Assembly: GCA_021234155.1 (NCBI GenBank)
Contig: JAJEKV010000573.1
Span: 1 to 64,000 of the forward strand
Length of the DNA stretch: 64,000 nt
From: Isoetes taiwanensis
Lineage: Eukaryota > Streptophyta > Lycopodiopsida > Isoetales > Isoetaceae
Direction: 5' to 3'
Below are positions 11,981 to 23,548 of the stretch, one piece after another. How positions within the stretch are numbered: the first letter of the stretch is position 1; the number at the start of each line of letters is the position of its first letter. A program made the translations under genes and the position numbers. The notes below the pieces were generated by a model. It had not been told where the DNA came from. It did not search any database and was given only the letters and a program-made list of their open reading frames with translations.

Positions 11981-13564
11981 TTATGAGCTTACATTTTCAC
12001 TCTTCACATTTTCCTCCATTGCCGGATCCGTCATCTTCCACTTGTTTATATATGGATGCTTAACTTCAAAGGGCGTGACACAAGATATACCAGCCTGTTC
12101 ATACTGCTTTTTTATTTTTTTCAAACCTTTGATCCAATGATGCATTTCTGCCTCATGAAATCTCTCAAAATAATTCTTTGGTCTAGGTGGTGGCTTCCTT
12201 CCTTCCATCATTGCCTTTAATCTCTCATTTGTGAACTGCTTCTCAACTAGCTTTGCCTCCAATGTGAGCTCAGCCTGCAGCAACAACTTATTAACTTGAC
12301 CACACAGAAATCTAACAATGTAATCTAACAATGTCCTCGAATGCAAAATATCAAAATTCTTAAAGTCAGAGATGCAGGGCATGAATGCCTTCACAAAAAG
12401 ACAAAACCTAGCATGATGCATCCAATGCACAAAACCTAGCATGATGCATCCAATGCTTCCAGCTACAAAATGGTGCTATCTTCTTAAAGCTCTAGGCAGA
12501 GAAAATCAAGGCTCCTTGGCATAAAATACATGATCACCTTCATCATGCCCTTTTCCTTGTAGATTTTTTTTCCTTTTTTCAGACTAACTCAAGGCTGAAT
12601 TATATATTGATGCAACATGTCTAATATCTCAATTGTTTCACCTACTTTCTGTAATACAACTTATCTTCTCTGGCATAAAAAGCATGCCCCCTAAGGTGGA
12701 CCCGAATTTGGCTTCATGTGCTTGGCAAAAGAAAAGTTTAAGGATGGAACAAGTGATATTGAAGCCAAAAAATTCCTTATCGACCAGTCGTTTTTAATAC
12801 CATTAGTTGGACCGAAAAAGTAATTACTTCAACAGCTTCTTCATCTTCAAACCTCTTCATCTAATTCTTGCAATCCAATTACATGTCATATCTGATAATT
12901 TAAGTTGTTCTAAAGGGGAAGCATACTGATTCCAAATATGACAACTGATCTATGACAGCTATATGGCAGTGGGCAGACCTCAACAACGTCATGTGCGGCA
13001 TTCTCGTCCAAACAATGTTTTTGCATCAAGTCCCACTGTCGAGTAGCAAAGAAAACTGCTGGCCGAATGCCCTTTTCTCTGCAAAATTCATAATTCACAG
13101 TCTATCACACATCTTGAATCATATTCAGTTAGCTGAAGGACACATTGAGATGCAAGTTAAGATAGCAACCTAAATTTCAGATACTTCAGAAAAAGAGGCT
13201 TGACACGGCGATCAGAGTTCGTAACCTAGTGAGCTTCAACATTCCAATTGGTATTTTACCTAAGCGAAGGATATTTTGCATCTGGGTGCCTGGCCATGTG
13301 TGCAGCTGCTAGTCGAACAAGAGGATGCTTATTCCTTCTCACCTTCTCTGGCTTCCTTGGCAATCTTGTCTTTTCTGGCGGGACACTGCATCTCAGCGCC
13401 AAATCATGAAGCAGCTTTAGCTGGGATCGAACCAGAACTATAGCAAAACTCAACGAGAAACAAAATGCTTACCTACGAACCGCTTTAAACCAGATGGGCT
13501 CTTCGATGATTCCGGCCTTCATAGCCTTGGCCGTCTTGCTCAGTAAAGTTCCTCGCATGAACAT
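11981..13564 (-). CDS. mS23: Mitochondrial small-subunit ribosomal protein mS23-like, four exons
   Basis: Four exons join in one frame on the minus strand: 13564-13473, 13391-13260, 13078-12979 and 12274-11981 (618 nt, 205 residues plus stop). Donors read TAG|GTAAGC, TAG|GTAAAA and GAG|GTCTGC; the acceptors follow GAG, GCAG and GCAG; phases 2-2-0 agree. The start MFMRGTLLSKTAKAMKAG resembles the conserved N-terminus of plant mS23 (MSFMKGDLLTRTRK type), followed by EEPIWFKAV. Exon 2 gives the VPPEKTRLPRKPEKV and HPDAKYPSL stretches, and exon 3 gives RPAVFFATRQWDLM. Exon 4 begins AELTLEAKL and holds the basic ERLKAMMEGRKPPPRP segment. From memory of the family, mS23 is a structural protein of the mitochondrial 28S/37S-type small subunit. 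The length fits the plant family (about 190-200). The second acceptor could lie 6 nt downstream without changing the frame. The frame is open upstream of 13564, but the homology starts at this Met. The family match is from memory, not from a search. Confidence 0.75.
12403..12459 (+). repeat. 28-bp direct duplication inside intron 3
   Basis: The block ACAAAACCTAGCATGATGCA followed by TCCAATGC occurs twice side by side in the last intron of the mS23-like gene. The copies are identical, so the duplication is recent. Confidence 0.8.
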
Positions 13565-14436
13565 CTTGTTCGCTGCCAGAAGAAATGGCCACTCCGTTAA
13601 ACCTAATATGCAACAGAGCCAAATTATTGTTGAACCCTCCTTGCCAATAATAGAAGTCCACGTGGTCGTCAAGGATTTTGCATCCCGTATACAGACTCGA
13701 GGGCAACCTGTGGGACACACAAATTTCAAATTTGTACTTGCTTTTTCAATGCATGGTGCATTTTTGTAGTTATAAATATTACATCAAAATAAATTGAAGC
13801 TGTTAGGCAAGGCCTCGTCAGGTCAGTATTATTATTTGTATCATAACTTTTGATTTGTAGCTCTGTTTCAGGTGAAATTATGGAAAGCTCTCTCAGAAAT
13901 CATTTCAGGGATATATAGTTTGCCTATATTTGGACAGGATTTGAGGGTGAAAATGGCAAAATTATAGTTGGACTTTTGAATTTTTTTACTTTTCAATGAC
14001 TTGTTGTTATATTTTTTCTCATAACTATTCAATGGGGGCTCTGTTTTAGGTGAGATTTGCATCAATCAAAAGCTTGTAAAGAGACCTCTACGAGGATGTA
14101 ACAGTAAGGTTCAAAAATCAAGTTGTTAGCGTCGCACAGCCCCGTCAGCTATCAATGTGATCCTTAATTATATTGGTAGGAAGGATTCAAAGCTGCCAGA
14201 TCTTCTAGGAAGCTCTTGATTTTCCATTTATAGAATAGAAAGTCTAATTTGTAGTACAAAAAGGAGATTCGGAGTTTTAAATTCCCAAAATCTACCGCTA
14301 TTTCCGAAATCTACGTCTGAAGATGTTTAGGTAGAGCATCAACTTCTAACAATATTTCCAAGATCTGCTGCTAAAGGTGCTTAGTCTGCATGATTTCATT
14401 AATTGGAGAGAATAACGCAATTTTGAGAATTTTAAG
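13565..14436. other. 5' flank of the mS23-like gene; no other gene seen
   Basis: The promoter of the minus-strand gene should lie here, but I see no clear TATA box at a useful distance. At 13705-13770 a patch (ACACACAAATTT, then ACTTGCTTTTTCAATGCATG) resembles part of the 806-bp tandem repeat found at 58.2-59.8 kb, so a fragment of that dispersed repeat lies within or near the promoter. Confidence 0.45.
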
Positions 14437-15640
14437 CACACCTAATTTGCTCAAGCACCAATACTTTCACCTACTTCTCGAGCCCAAGATAGATGTCACA
14501 TGATACATATATCCATACAAATTATGCGTTATACTTGTACATGTACGTGATACTTGTATAAGCTCAATAATGGCACTACAATCTACACCAATAATTCACA
14601 TCGATAATTTTACTTCACTATAAAAGCGGCTCCATTGATTGGTGGGGGCATTCATCTCCCATGGCTTCCCTTGCCTCCTGTCCCGAGCATATCCGATCCA
14701 TCAAGTGCTACATGAACTACAAATGATCCGGTGAATGCATGAGAAATGGTGTCAAACTTGGTCCATGGCGCACGGTCCAAAAGCATGGTTCTGGTTGAGT
14801 GGCCGCAGGAAGCTCACTTCGTGTTGCGATCCACCTTTATTGGCTTCCCCGACGAGATTTATGAGTCAATGCCATCACCTCCGGTATTGATGACGAAAGT
14901 GAATCGATGACTTGTGTACCTGGTAAGGGATATAATAACAGATATATGAGCACTTCAAGTATGTGGGATGATGTAAGCATAATGAATACTATTTGATGTA
15001 TCGAACCGAGTAATTTGTAGCGGTGTGCTCTTCTGACCTCCGGTTTTTTCAAATCCCTAATTTCAATCACACCTAAATTACTCAAGCACAAATACTTTTA
15101 CCTTAATAAAGTCCAAGATACACAAGCATGTTTTCCACGACACACATATCCATACAAAATATGCATTATACTTCCTAGGTGTACATGACTCTTATGCGCC
15201 CTCAATAATGGCTTTGTCTGGTCTACCCCAATAATTACATCAATAATTTTTCTTCACTACAAAAGCAGTCTGCTCGGGGTAGAGGTCATTCATCTCCATG
15301 GATTATTAAGCCTTCTCATTGACATCGGTACATCAAGTGCTCAATGAGCTACAATGATCTTGCTTAGCAGAAGTAGGGGGTATTCTTCTTGATCCCTATC
15401 GCAATCCAAAGCTAATGGTCTTGAGATTCTACAAGGTTGCGGTTGATTAGTGTTATGATCCAACTTTATTTCGCTTTCTGGAGCTAATAGCTATGAGATA
15501 AATGGGATCACCTCATCAGTGTTGATGATGAGTGAATCACCTATTCTGCAATGTATAGTGTAAGAGCTCTTTGTGTTAAGATGAAAATGCGAGCGTAATG
15601 TAGTAATGCAAAGTGCTTGGTAGTTAAGACGAAAATGCAT
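14437..15640 (+). repeat. Diverged tandem duplication, period about 631 bp, with TATA-like box
   Basis: Copy A starts CACACCTAATTTGCTCAAGC at 14437 and copy B starts CACACCTAAATTACTCAAGC at 15068. Shared blocks in order are ATATCCATACAAA, CTCAATAATGGC, ACCAATAATT, TTCACTA(T/C)AAAAGC, CATTCATCTCC(C)ATGG and CATCAAGTGCT. In copy A a TATAAAAG box at 14619 lies 42 bp before an ATG at 14661 that opens only 21 codons; in copy B the box reads TACAAAAG. The layout resembles a duplicated small gene with its promoter, now decayed. I cannot name the product. Confidence 0.65.
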
Positions 15641-15859
15641 CAGAATGAATAATAACTAGTCTATTGTACCTTGTATGTTATATGATATAGTAATTTGCAT
15701 ACCCTCAAGAGTTCTCATCATCGGCATTTCTTTTTAGCCACTAATTCTTTGTAACCGAGCCCCCACACTATTGGGATCACCACTAACAACGGGTTTCTAC
15801 CGCTTCAAATCAGAAGTCTATTGTTTTCAAATGTTGGTAAAATGGTCATTAGGATTGGG

Positions 15860-17849
15860 TCTCCACTTCGTCCGCAATCCCTATACCTTATTGCATAAGT
15901 GAGGTGCCCCTTTCGCAACAAGCTCCAACCAAGAGACAAACACCTCTTCGAATGAGGAGATTAGGGTCGATGGGTCCCTTCTTCGCAAAAGCCATCCACG
16001 CTTATCATGTGGCCTGATTAGCAAGAGCATTCCTTTTCTTGGACATCTTGGTAGGGTTAATATTTCAACCGGTTCTTGGATCTACTCCGAAAGGCCCTTA
16101 CATAGTGAGATGCTTCAATGTGCTCATCCACCAACACGCTGTTCTTCCAATGCATTTTACTTGGTGTTGGGCCGAATCCGAATGATCGCTTTCCACGGGT
16201 CAACGTCCCCAAGCACTCGCAACAAGGTGGACCAAGAGGTCAATAACTTCATTCATATATGTTGGACCATGAGTTATCGCCACTCTAGAAATAGCCGCCC
16301 AATGCATCATGTACTTGGCAATAGAAGATCTCAATGCACCTATATATCTTCAAGATCCCATATGGGCTGCACGACTCCAGGTGACCCCTCGCCTTAATTG
16401 TAGGTAAAACCCCGGCATCATCCTCCTTCCACATCCCCATTCCCTTCGTGAGCCATTCTATGCCCCGGCCCCATCTTGTAGAACATTAGTGGCCATCCAT
16501 CCTTCATGCGTAACTTGAAGAGTAGAGGTTCCAAATGACCACATAAACGGTCCTTCTTATTAGGAATAAAACCTTCACCTTAATTCCTTCAATTAGGAAC
16601 CTCTCGACAAGGTAAGGTGAAGGAGACTTGGAACTACACCGCCAAGAGTTGCATAAGCTCGAATAGTCAATGCATCCGATCTTCTCATTAGAGTAGAGTA
16701 GTTTCCAAAGAGGGCATCTATGTCATCGTGGGTGTGTCCAACCATCATGAATCCCACCGCACTTGATCAAAGACACCTAACCAAACCAAGTATGACAAGT
16801 AAGAGAAAAGATATCTGTTCTTGTTTTGACCGAAAGCAATTGTCACCAAGCAAGTAAAACCTCCTAGGCAACTTCTTCGGTACCATAGGGCCCTTGAGAG
16901 GAGGCGTAGAAAATTATTTCTAGTGCCATTTACCATTTTTGTCCTCAGGGCATCGGGTGTTTAAAATTGCTCCACCCTGTGAGCTTTCAGACTATCTCAG
17001 ATCCTCAAATGGCCCCAATTGTCCTCGGATTTATTCTCCAGTATTTTCAAGGTATGATTCAAGGATCCCACATGAAAAGTAGAATCATCGTGCCGAGGTC
17101 CAAAGGAGAAGTGGCCCAAGGCACCTATACCATGCCCGCATCGAGCACTGTGAACTCACCTACCTTCGGGCCGCTCACCCCTCCATACAGACTTTGCTAG
17201 CTTTTCTAGATGAGGAACCATGGTCTTATTCTGATCCATCTTGTCATGTATAATGGTTAAAGTGTGCTCAGGAGATCTATGAGACAGAGCTCTCCAGGAC
17301 CAGTAAAGGCTCCTACATGAAATCCCTTCTTTCATTTGGATCTCTGGTCTTAGCAAGCTTTTCCTTTATGACTGCTATCCTCTTAGCTATTGCCACCTCT
17401 GAATGATTCTCTTTCCATCCAGACAGAAAGGACGATGGAGAAATATTCTTACCTGCCATCTCTGTAACGGTAATATCTATTTCCTGGTGTATATCCTTCT
17501 TAGTCAAGACTGAAGGTAGCATCTTTACATCTTGTCTGCTACCCTCGCTCGTAATTTTCGAGCGGTGTGGCATCGTCTCTGCGTTTTCATCTATGAACAT
17601 AGATAGCACAGCATTGCCAGCCAAAGTATGAGACCTGGGCTTCTTAGAACCACTATTTCCATGCTCAGCAATTCTGTGGCCACCCATGAAGAGATTCTTC
17701 CACTTGTAAAAAGTGGAAATGGGTATGCCATAGGCTTTATGCCATGCTTTCACGCACACCTGCTTGTTAAGGTTGTGCGCTCCGAGCACTTCATGTTCCA
17801 GTAAAAGGTTCTCATGCAAGCTATCTCCTTGGATGTAAAATTTGCACAA
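15860..17849 (-). pseudogene. DUF7869-family gene relic
   Basis: Read on the minus strand, the longest intact part is 178 codons (17849-17313). It contains KAWHKAYGIPISTFYKWKNL, which looks like a helix-turn-helix, then GNSGSKKPRSHTLAGNAV and DENAETMPHRSK. After a frameshift come LTIIHDKMD (about 17262-17235), TSPLDLGTMILLFMWDP (about 17105), NKNRYLFSYLSYLV (about 16840-16798) and VGHTHDDIDALFG (16747-16709), each in a different frame or after a stop. These blocks, in this order, are what I recall for the plant proteins carrying the domain called DUF7869, whose function is unknown and which often occur in many copies. The 3' part to about 15860 keeps only weak traces. There are no clear introns. 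At least four frame breaks make it a pseudogene. Family assignment is from memory. Confidence 0.55.
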
Positions 17850-18755
17850 GATCTTTCATGCAAAGACAAGATGACCTGAAGTCTAAAATAGCCTTAGCAC
17901 TAGTTTTCTTTCACATTTGCTCTGCGGCGGACGGTCCCGGGTCTCCTGCTGACACATGCGGTAAGGTCTTTTTGTGATGCCAATTTCCGTCTAATGGCAT
18001 AAGGTTCATTCTCCACGTCCTTCTTTTACAAGCAACCACAAGACTAGAAACCGAACGTTATCAACAAGCACTAAGGCTATGGGCCATCTTACAAGGTCAT
18101 GCAAATGGGCATTTCTCGCAGTTTGCTTGATGCGATAGAGATCTTATCAGCATTGGAACAGTTCATGATAGTAGCAGCTATCGAGCCTTCCCTAACTTCA
18201 TGTCGCAAGAATAAAGATGGTTTGATCGGCAAAACGATAACACCACACCCTGGGTTTCCGTAAAAGAAAAGCAGTACGAAAATTTGAGTTTTGTAACCAA
18301 ACCTTGAGCATTGTAACCGTTGAAAGACATGAGACATAAGCTTATATATTTTCAGTTAAGTATTCAGAGAGTATAGATGGTTACAGTTGCTTATGTTAAA
18401 GGCTTATATTTGATCAAGGAGCAGTGCATGAGGATGTTTATTTGGGATGCAGAAATACTGTTGGGAGTGTTAGGTAAGGGGATTTATTGTAAACGAAAAT
18501 ATTCAAGGGTGTAAATGCACCTGAATAGCAAGTGGGTTTTATTCATAAAATTTGTTACATATATCATTTCTTATCATCTTACTGCATAAAAAACCCCATG
18601 TGAATCTCAAGATGTTGTATTTTGGTGTTTAGGGGCTCGAGCTTTGATTTTGCCTACCGTGTTGGTTTCTGGACTGCAAGGGTTGGTTATACTTGGTTGA
18701 GAAAGTGGAAAATACATAACGGATCAGATATTTCATTTTTTAAAAGATTTTTCCG

Positions 18756-18756
<1 letters not shown>
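17850..18756. other. No clear gene
   Basis: A minus-strand frame at 18337-18089 (82 codons, ending SIASSKLREMPICMTL) lies upstream of the DUF7869 relic in its direction of reading and could be part of its 5' region. I see no motif to prove this. The rest is AT-rich. Confidence 0.3.
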
Positions 18757-18787
<31 letters not shown>

Positions 18788-20400
18788 AAGGCAAGGTGAA
18801 GCTTAGTATTCATATCTCAAAAATACATCAGATAGTACACCACCGAGGTATACTTAATGCAGATAGTATAAATCAGCACCATACTTTTATATAATGAAGT
18901 ATGTAAGTAGAAAATTCAGTGGAAACCAAAACCATGTATAGTTAATATTGTCAAAATGCATCATAAAGTAATATTAATGCTTTTGATAAAGTAGTGATAT
19001 CCATAATTTATCGAGCATCAACCGATTCAGTAGATTGTGAGATCCGCCACACATCTTTCTTTTCCAAGAATGTTCAAGAGCTCATCAAGTTTGTATGCCG
19101 AGTAATTGGTGAAGTCCAAAGAAATAACAGTACATGTGCTTCACGCTTTTGCTCCCACTTGTGGTATAGATTCGTAAAATATCGCCTCAAATTGTTATGT
19201 CTCCACGCCCGCCTCTTTGAGTACCTTTTCCGATGGCAGATGCATGGACCATTTCCTGCTTCACCGAATGATCATGTCTTCTTGCTCACTCCTAGAAAGA
19301 GTGGAGAACTCATCATCCGAGTCATCCGCCCACCCCCATCCGGCTTTTCACGCCCCAACTCTATTCAAATTTCCCCGATCGCACCAGTAGTAAAACAACA
19401 TGATTTACAGCTAGATTTAGCACAAAGAAATCATGTGTTCCTTGAATTTGCCAATGGCGTGCCATTCTTTTGTCATAACCCCGTCCTCTTGTCTTTTGCA
19501 ATGGTAATGGTGAGTCTATTAGTGTGCTTAAAAAGACTTGCTTTAACCATATCAAATTTGGAGTCTTCTTGTCTATAAGAGCCCTATTCCCTGTTTCCAT
19601 ATGGCCCAAAGAACACAAGGTTCTAACAAGATTTAGTAACCTCGTTACTGTGAGTTTAGGAATACCAAAGATATTCGATTCTCCGTGACTCCTTTGTTTA
19701 CCCGAAAGTAGCCCAACTCCAAAATTCCCGGATCTTAGGACACAAGAAAACATGGTTAGAGGTCTCTATTTGACCACACCCTAGGGGACATGTTTTAAAA
19801 TGACTTTGTCAAATTTTTGTCTCCTATGATTGGTGGTCAAACTCGATGCGTGGATCAGCCACCCAAAAGTCTTAACTTTGTTTGTCGTGATAATTCTTCC
19901 ATCCTTTAGCACATATGGCACCCAACCTTTTTCTCCTGTAGTTCCATAGTTGTGTAGCTTTAGATGGTTTGTGCTTGACCATACCTTTGTAGATCTCCCT
20001 TACAGAGTATATATTTCCTTACCCTTTAGATGCCAACCGATTTGTACTTTCACATAATTCTTCATGTCCTCCCACTTTATCCATGATGAGCTCATAGATA
20101 TCTTTATCTAATTGTGAGCCTTTCGTGAGTAAGGATATCTCCTCCCAATCCTTCCAGGCAGAATCTCCTTTTCTCAAATCTCCAATTTTCCTAATCCCTG
20201 CTTTATGCCATCGCATGTACTTTTGTGGATGTTTAAGAGCCAAATATCATGGCTATGTATTATCTCGTGATGCCGTTAAGAAGTGGATATCCTTGCATCT
20301 TGTATCAATGATTGGGGCCTATAACACAAAGCACCAGATTCCATGCTTCAAACATTCTCCTTAGCACAATGGAAGTATTTGGACATGGAGTAAATTGAAA
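18757..20400 (-). mobile_element. LINE fragment, 3' part, 5'-truncated
   Basis: On the plus strand the segment starts with a run of about 26 T, i.e. the A-tail of an element lying on the minus strand. Reading inward, degenerate LINE ORF2 C-terminal sequence follows. At 20243-20019 is MRWHKAGIRKIGDLRKG, then WKDWEEISLL, the region after the reverse transcriptase in plant LINEs. At 19795-19741 is CPLGCGQIETSNHVFLC, the zinc-binding domain (zf-RVT type) found at the C-terminus of plant LINE ORF2. Frames shift several times. No reverse-transcriptase core is left, so the copy is 5'-truncated near 20.4 kb, as is usual for LINE insertion. I could not find a target-site duplication. Confidence 0.65.
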
Positions 20401-20599
20401 GAAAGCTGAATCTGGAAGTTCATGTCTTAGAGTGTGACTGCCAACAGGGTCAGGTAATGTTTCTTACACATTACAACTCATGCCATGCATGCTTTTATTT
20501 TTTTAGTGATATGCTTGAACAAAAATAGCTTGATAATAATTTGAACATGATAATTTGAACGAAAATAGCATGATACTGAATATTTTGAACAGCTTCCCT

Positions 20600-21080
20600 A
20601 TATTGTGCCTCTATAGTAGCCTCCTTTGCTTTTGCTGATGTAACTTTTCGGATGCTTTGAGCTTAGTTTCTTTTTCAGTGTTTGCTAGATGATGGTCATT
20701 TTCTGCTTTAGCAAGCTTTCTGGTCAATTCTTGGACATCACAAACAGAATCCTTTATTTGCTTCTCGAGTTTTTTTTCTCCAGCTCCTTCGTCTCACTAT
20801 CCATGCTGCTGGTCATCCAGTAAAAGATGTGAAGAACTTACAATGAAATGCTCTGAGCTTATTAACGGGATTAATAATTTGGAGCTACAACTGAAAGAGG
20901 CAAATGAAGCTTTTTCATTCTGCAGTGATGCACATTCAGCACCCTTCAATTTTGCTTCCAGTTTCTCATGATTTTTCAAAGCTCATTCCAAGGATGCTTC
21001 TAAATGCTTAACATTTTCCTCCGCAGTTTTAGATTGGGCTTGAAATAGACTGACTAATCCCTCAAGTTCTACAGATCTGC
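20600..21080 (-). pseudogene. Coiled-coil protein gene relic with an internal inversion
   Basis: Minus-strand reading gives heptad-rich sequence at 21070-20925 (VELEGLVSLFQAQSKTAEEN, then LKNHEKLEAKLKGAECASLQ) and again at 20780-20640 (LEKQIKDSVCDVQELTRKLA, then KAENDHHLANTEKETKLKAS). Between them the same kind of sequence reads on the plus strand at 20829-20915 (EELTMKCSELINGINNLELQ, then LKEANEA). The simplest reading is a single coiled-coil exon in which a piece of about 100 bp was flipped. An in-frame stop and a 2-bp frame shift near 20765 also break it. It resembles long plant coiled-coil proteins in general; I cannot name the family. Confidence 0.4.
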
Positions 21081-21809
21081 TAGATAAATGCATGATAAAA
21101 CACCCTTAAAAATGCTATAAGTCATGCCATGCTACTTTGCTTTCATTAATGCTATGCTTAAACGAACCAAGCTAAATAATAATTCTTTCTGGCATTTTCT
21201 AATGATGCTTTTAAATATTTCAGTTATTTTTACACAGTTAAACAGTTAACAATATGTTTTTGTTTCTTTCATTGGCTGTGACAACAAACATCAGGGCATC
21301 TTTTCAACGCGGCAACAAAGAAACAAGCAAAACAACAGGGTAAGAGAGTAAGGAGGAATTATTTAAACTTCTCAATAATGTTTTCTCTGAATATTAAAGT
21401 ATGGTACTGACTCTTTTGCAGCTGGAATTCGGATTGCAACATAAAACATAACACAATCTCTCAATTTTAAATTTTTATCACGTTTCTATTTTTATAAGCA
21501 TATGACAATACATAGCATTACACTACCTACACTACAACACAAACTACAAATTGAACTCTAAATAAGTAGATACTAGACCCCAACCATGTATACAAACGTA
21601 ACTCAAGACAAATATTATGTTCTCCGACATGTTTTATACTCTATTTCCCAATATGTCCAACTCAAAGATATTCAAGACAATAAGGAGAACATGTAAAGAT
21701 TTAGCTAACCTTTTAACATTCTATTTTTTATTTTTTTATGGGGGGGTGGGATTTAGATTTACATAGAAGAACATAAGTAACATAAACTAATTTTTTTATT
21801 CCTACACCA
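21081..21809. other. No gene seen
   Basis: AT-rich sequence with a T-rich patch and a G-run at 21720-21750. If the frame at 21.8 kb is a late exon, this would be its upstream intron. Confidence 0.4.
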
Positions 21810-22259
21810 ATGCAGATGGTAGTCATCAACGTTGAGTGGGATTCGTACCCAAAATTGCTTGCCAAACATTTTAAGGATGGGCATGATGTGCCACCATTTA
21901 AAGATGACCTTGATAAATATGTTCAATACTTGAATAACTATGAGGACCTTGAGGAAATTATGTTAGAGGTTGATGTTGAATCCTCAACATCACAAAACCA
22001 AGAGAGAGTTCCTAAGCTTGCCAAAGTTGAGAGTTTGCTATGGGTCGCTAGAGTTTTTGCGGAGTGGTATGGAGTTCAGAAGTCGCTTGGGCTTTCGCTA
22101 TCTCAAACATCTAAAATTCAATTAGATGTTGATAAGTTCATCAGTCTCTTGGAACGTTTGTTTCATAAATACATATATGTCCATGTTCAAAAGTTCGCAA
22201 ATGCCATGGATGCTATTTTATACACTGAGTACATGGTACAAAATGGTTTAGATGTGTAG
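21810..22259 (+). CDS. Unrecognised protein, single exon or last exon of a gene
   Basis: An open frame of 149 codons. Either ATG at 21810 is the start, or CCAATGCAG| at 21815 is a splice acceptor preceded by a T-rich stretch, which makes this a last exon; I favour the latter. The product is soluble and mixed-charge, with an acidic middle (YEDLEEIMLEVDVES) and a helical C-terminal half (ESLLWVARVFAEWYGVQKSL, DVDKFISLLERLF, MDAILYTEYMVQNGL). No signal peptide, membrane segment or known motif is visible. The last 199 bp (22067-22265), including the stop codon, exist again in antisense orientation in the loop of the palindrome at 23549-23747. The frame has no stops over 450 bp in an AT-rich region, which supports a real or recently real gene. 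Confidence 0.5.
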   Translation: MQMVVINVEWDSYPKLLAKHFKDGHDVPPFKDDLDKYVQYLNNYEDLEEIMLEVDVESSTSQNQERVPKLAKVESLLWVARVFAEWYGVQKSLGLSLSQTSKIQLDVDKFISLLERLFHKYIYVHVQKFANAMDAILYTEYMVQNGLDV

Positions 22260-22701
22260 CCTATTGAAACGCCTAGGATATTCTATTCAAAGAAATATTC
22301 AGGTGGTTCTGTGTTATAACCACTCTCCGATCCAACGGCAGATAGCAGTCAGATCTTGATAACCTGCGAGGACCTAGGTTTAAGGTCTTGTCTTTTTGTT
22401 GTTTATATTTGTTTTGTTTGTGCTTTGTTACATTGCAATGTCAGGTTTGTTAATAACTAAATGTTAAAGATAATTGTTAATTATTGATAAAAAAATAAAG
22501 ATACCAAGATATAAGGGAGCATACGGAGCTTGGGTTGAGCGCAGATCATCACAGTGTAAACCGATGCAACTACAAGAGATTACAAGGCAAGAATTATATG
22601 TATGAACTATTACTGCTTGAAAGCATAACGTTAAAAATAAAATGTCCAAATTATAAGGAGATAACTAAGGTAATTGTATGGGCTTTCTCTTTGAGATGGT
22701 C

Positions 22702-23541
22702 AACATGTATGGTCAAAGGTCAAAGTCACATGTACGACTAGGTAGGTGGACATCACATTTTAAGACTAGTTAGGTGGTCACATCATAGTTAGGTAGGAAG
22801 CCTCTATCATATATGTAATATCAACGTGTAAATGAAAGTAGCTCATGTTTCCATTTCTCTCCTCCTGATAACATTGTCATAAATAATTAATATAGCCATT
22901 AATTATTCATGGTGACGTGCCACGTATTTGTACGAATCACATACAAAACAATATTGGGCATCACATTATGCATCTCGTATATGTTAATGGTTTATATGTC
23001 ATAGGTCATAATATATGCCACATGTCGCATATGTCATGGGATACCCATATGCCACTTATTATGAGTGTCATGTGTCACATATCACATATGTCATGGCCAG
23101 AATTGACATAATTTTTTGTTGTAATCTTGTGTCATGTGTCAAATAGTGATATATTATTTGTATTGTATCATGGTATTTATGGACGTTAAAAAACTCTTCT
23201 ATATGTCACATCTATCTCAGATTGTGCATCACATATGTCATGTGTTTCTTTGGCATGTTGAAACATATTTTCAGCCAAATTCATTACATGCAACTATTTA
23301 CATGGCTATCAAATTAGATGTAGACATGGAACATCAAACGTCATTATATGACACCCATGACCTATAATGGAGGTATACATCCATATCCCATGTATGATGT
23401 CAATATATGTCACATGTGATGATCTAAAAAATCTCATGCACAATACTAATATTATTAGTATCATAGACATGCAACTACAATGAATATTTAGAAAAACTAA
23501 TTTGGGATTAGAAAAGTAAAATAGTATTTTTAACATCCACT
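22702..23541 (+). repeat. Left arm of the palindrome
   Basis: 840 bp. The outer part to about 22869 is a piece of copia LTR, reading GTATGGTCAAAGGTCAAAGT and ending CTCCTCCTGAT. The inner part, from AACATTGTCATAAATAATTA to TAACATCCACT, is the arm core. Compared with the right arm it lacks about 40 bp at the LTR/core border. Confidence 0.85.
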
Positions 23542-23548
23542 ATGTTTT

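Noticed and set aside
13420-13440. Minus-strand GGTTCGATCCCAG resembling a tRNA B box
   Set aside because: It lies in intron 1 of the mS23-like gene, and no tRNA fold surrounds it.
16110-16397. 95-codon plus frame
   Set aside because: It lies opposite the C-terminal remnant of the minus-strand DUF7869 relic and shows no motif.
18622-18894. Plus frame with a long poly-Phe run
   Set aside because: The Phe run is the T-run of the LINE tail on the other strand.
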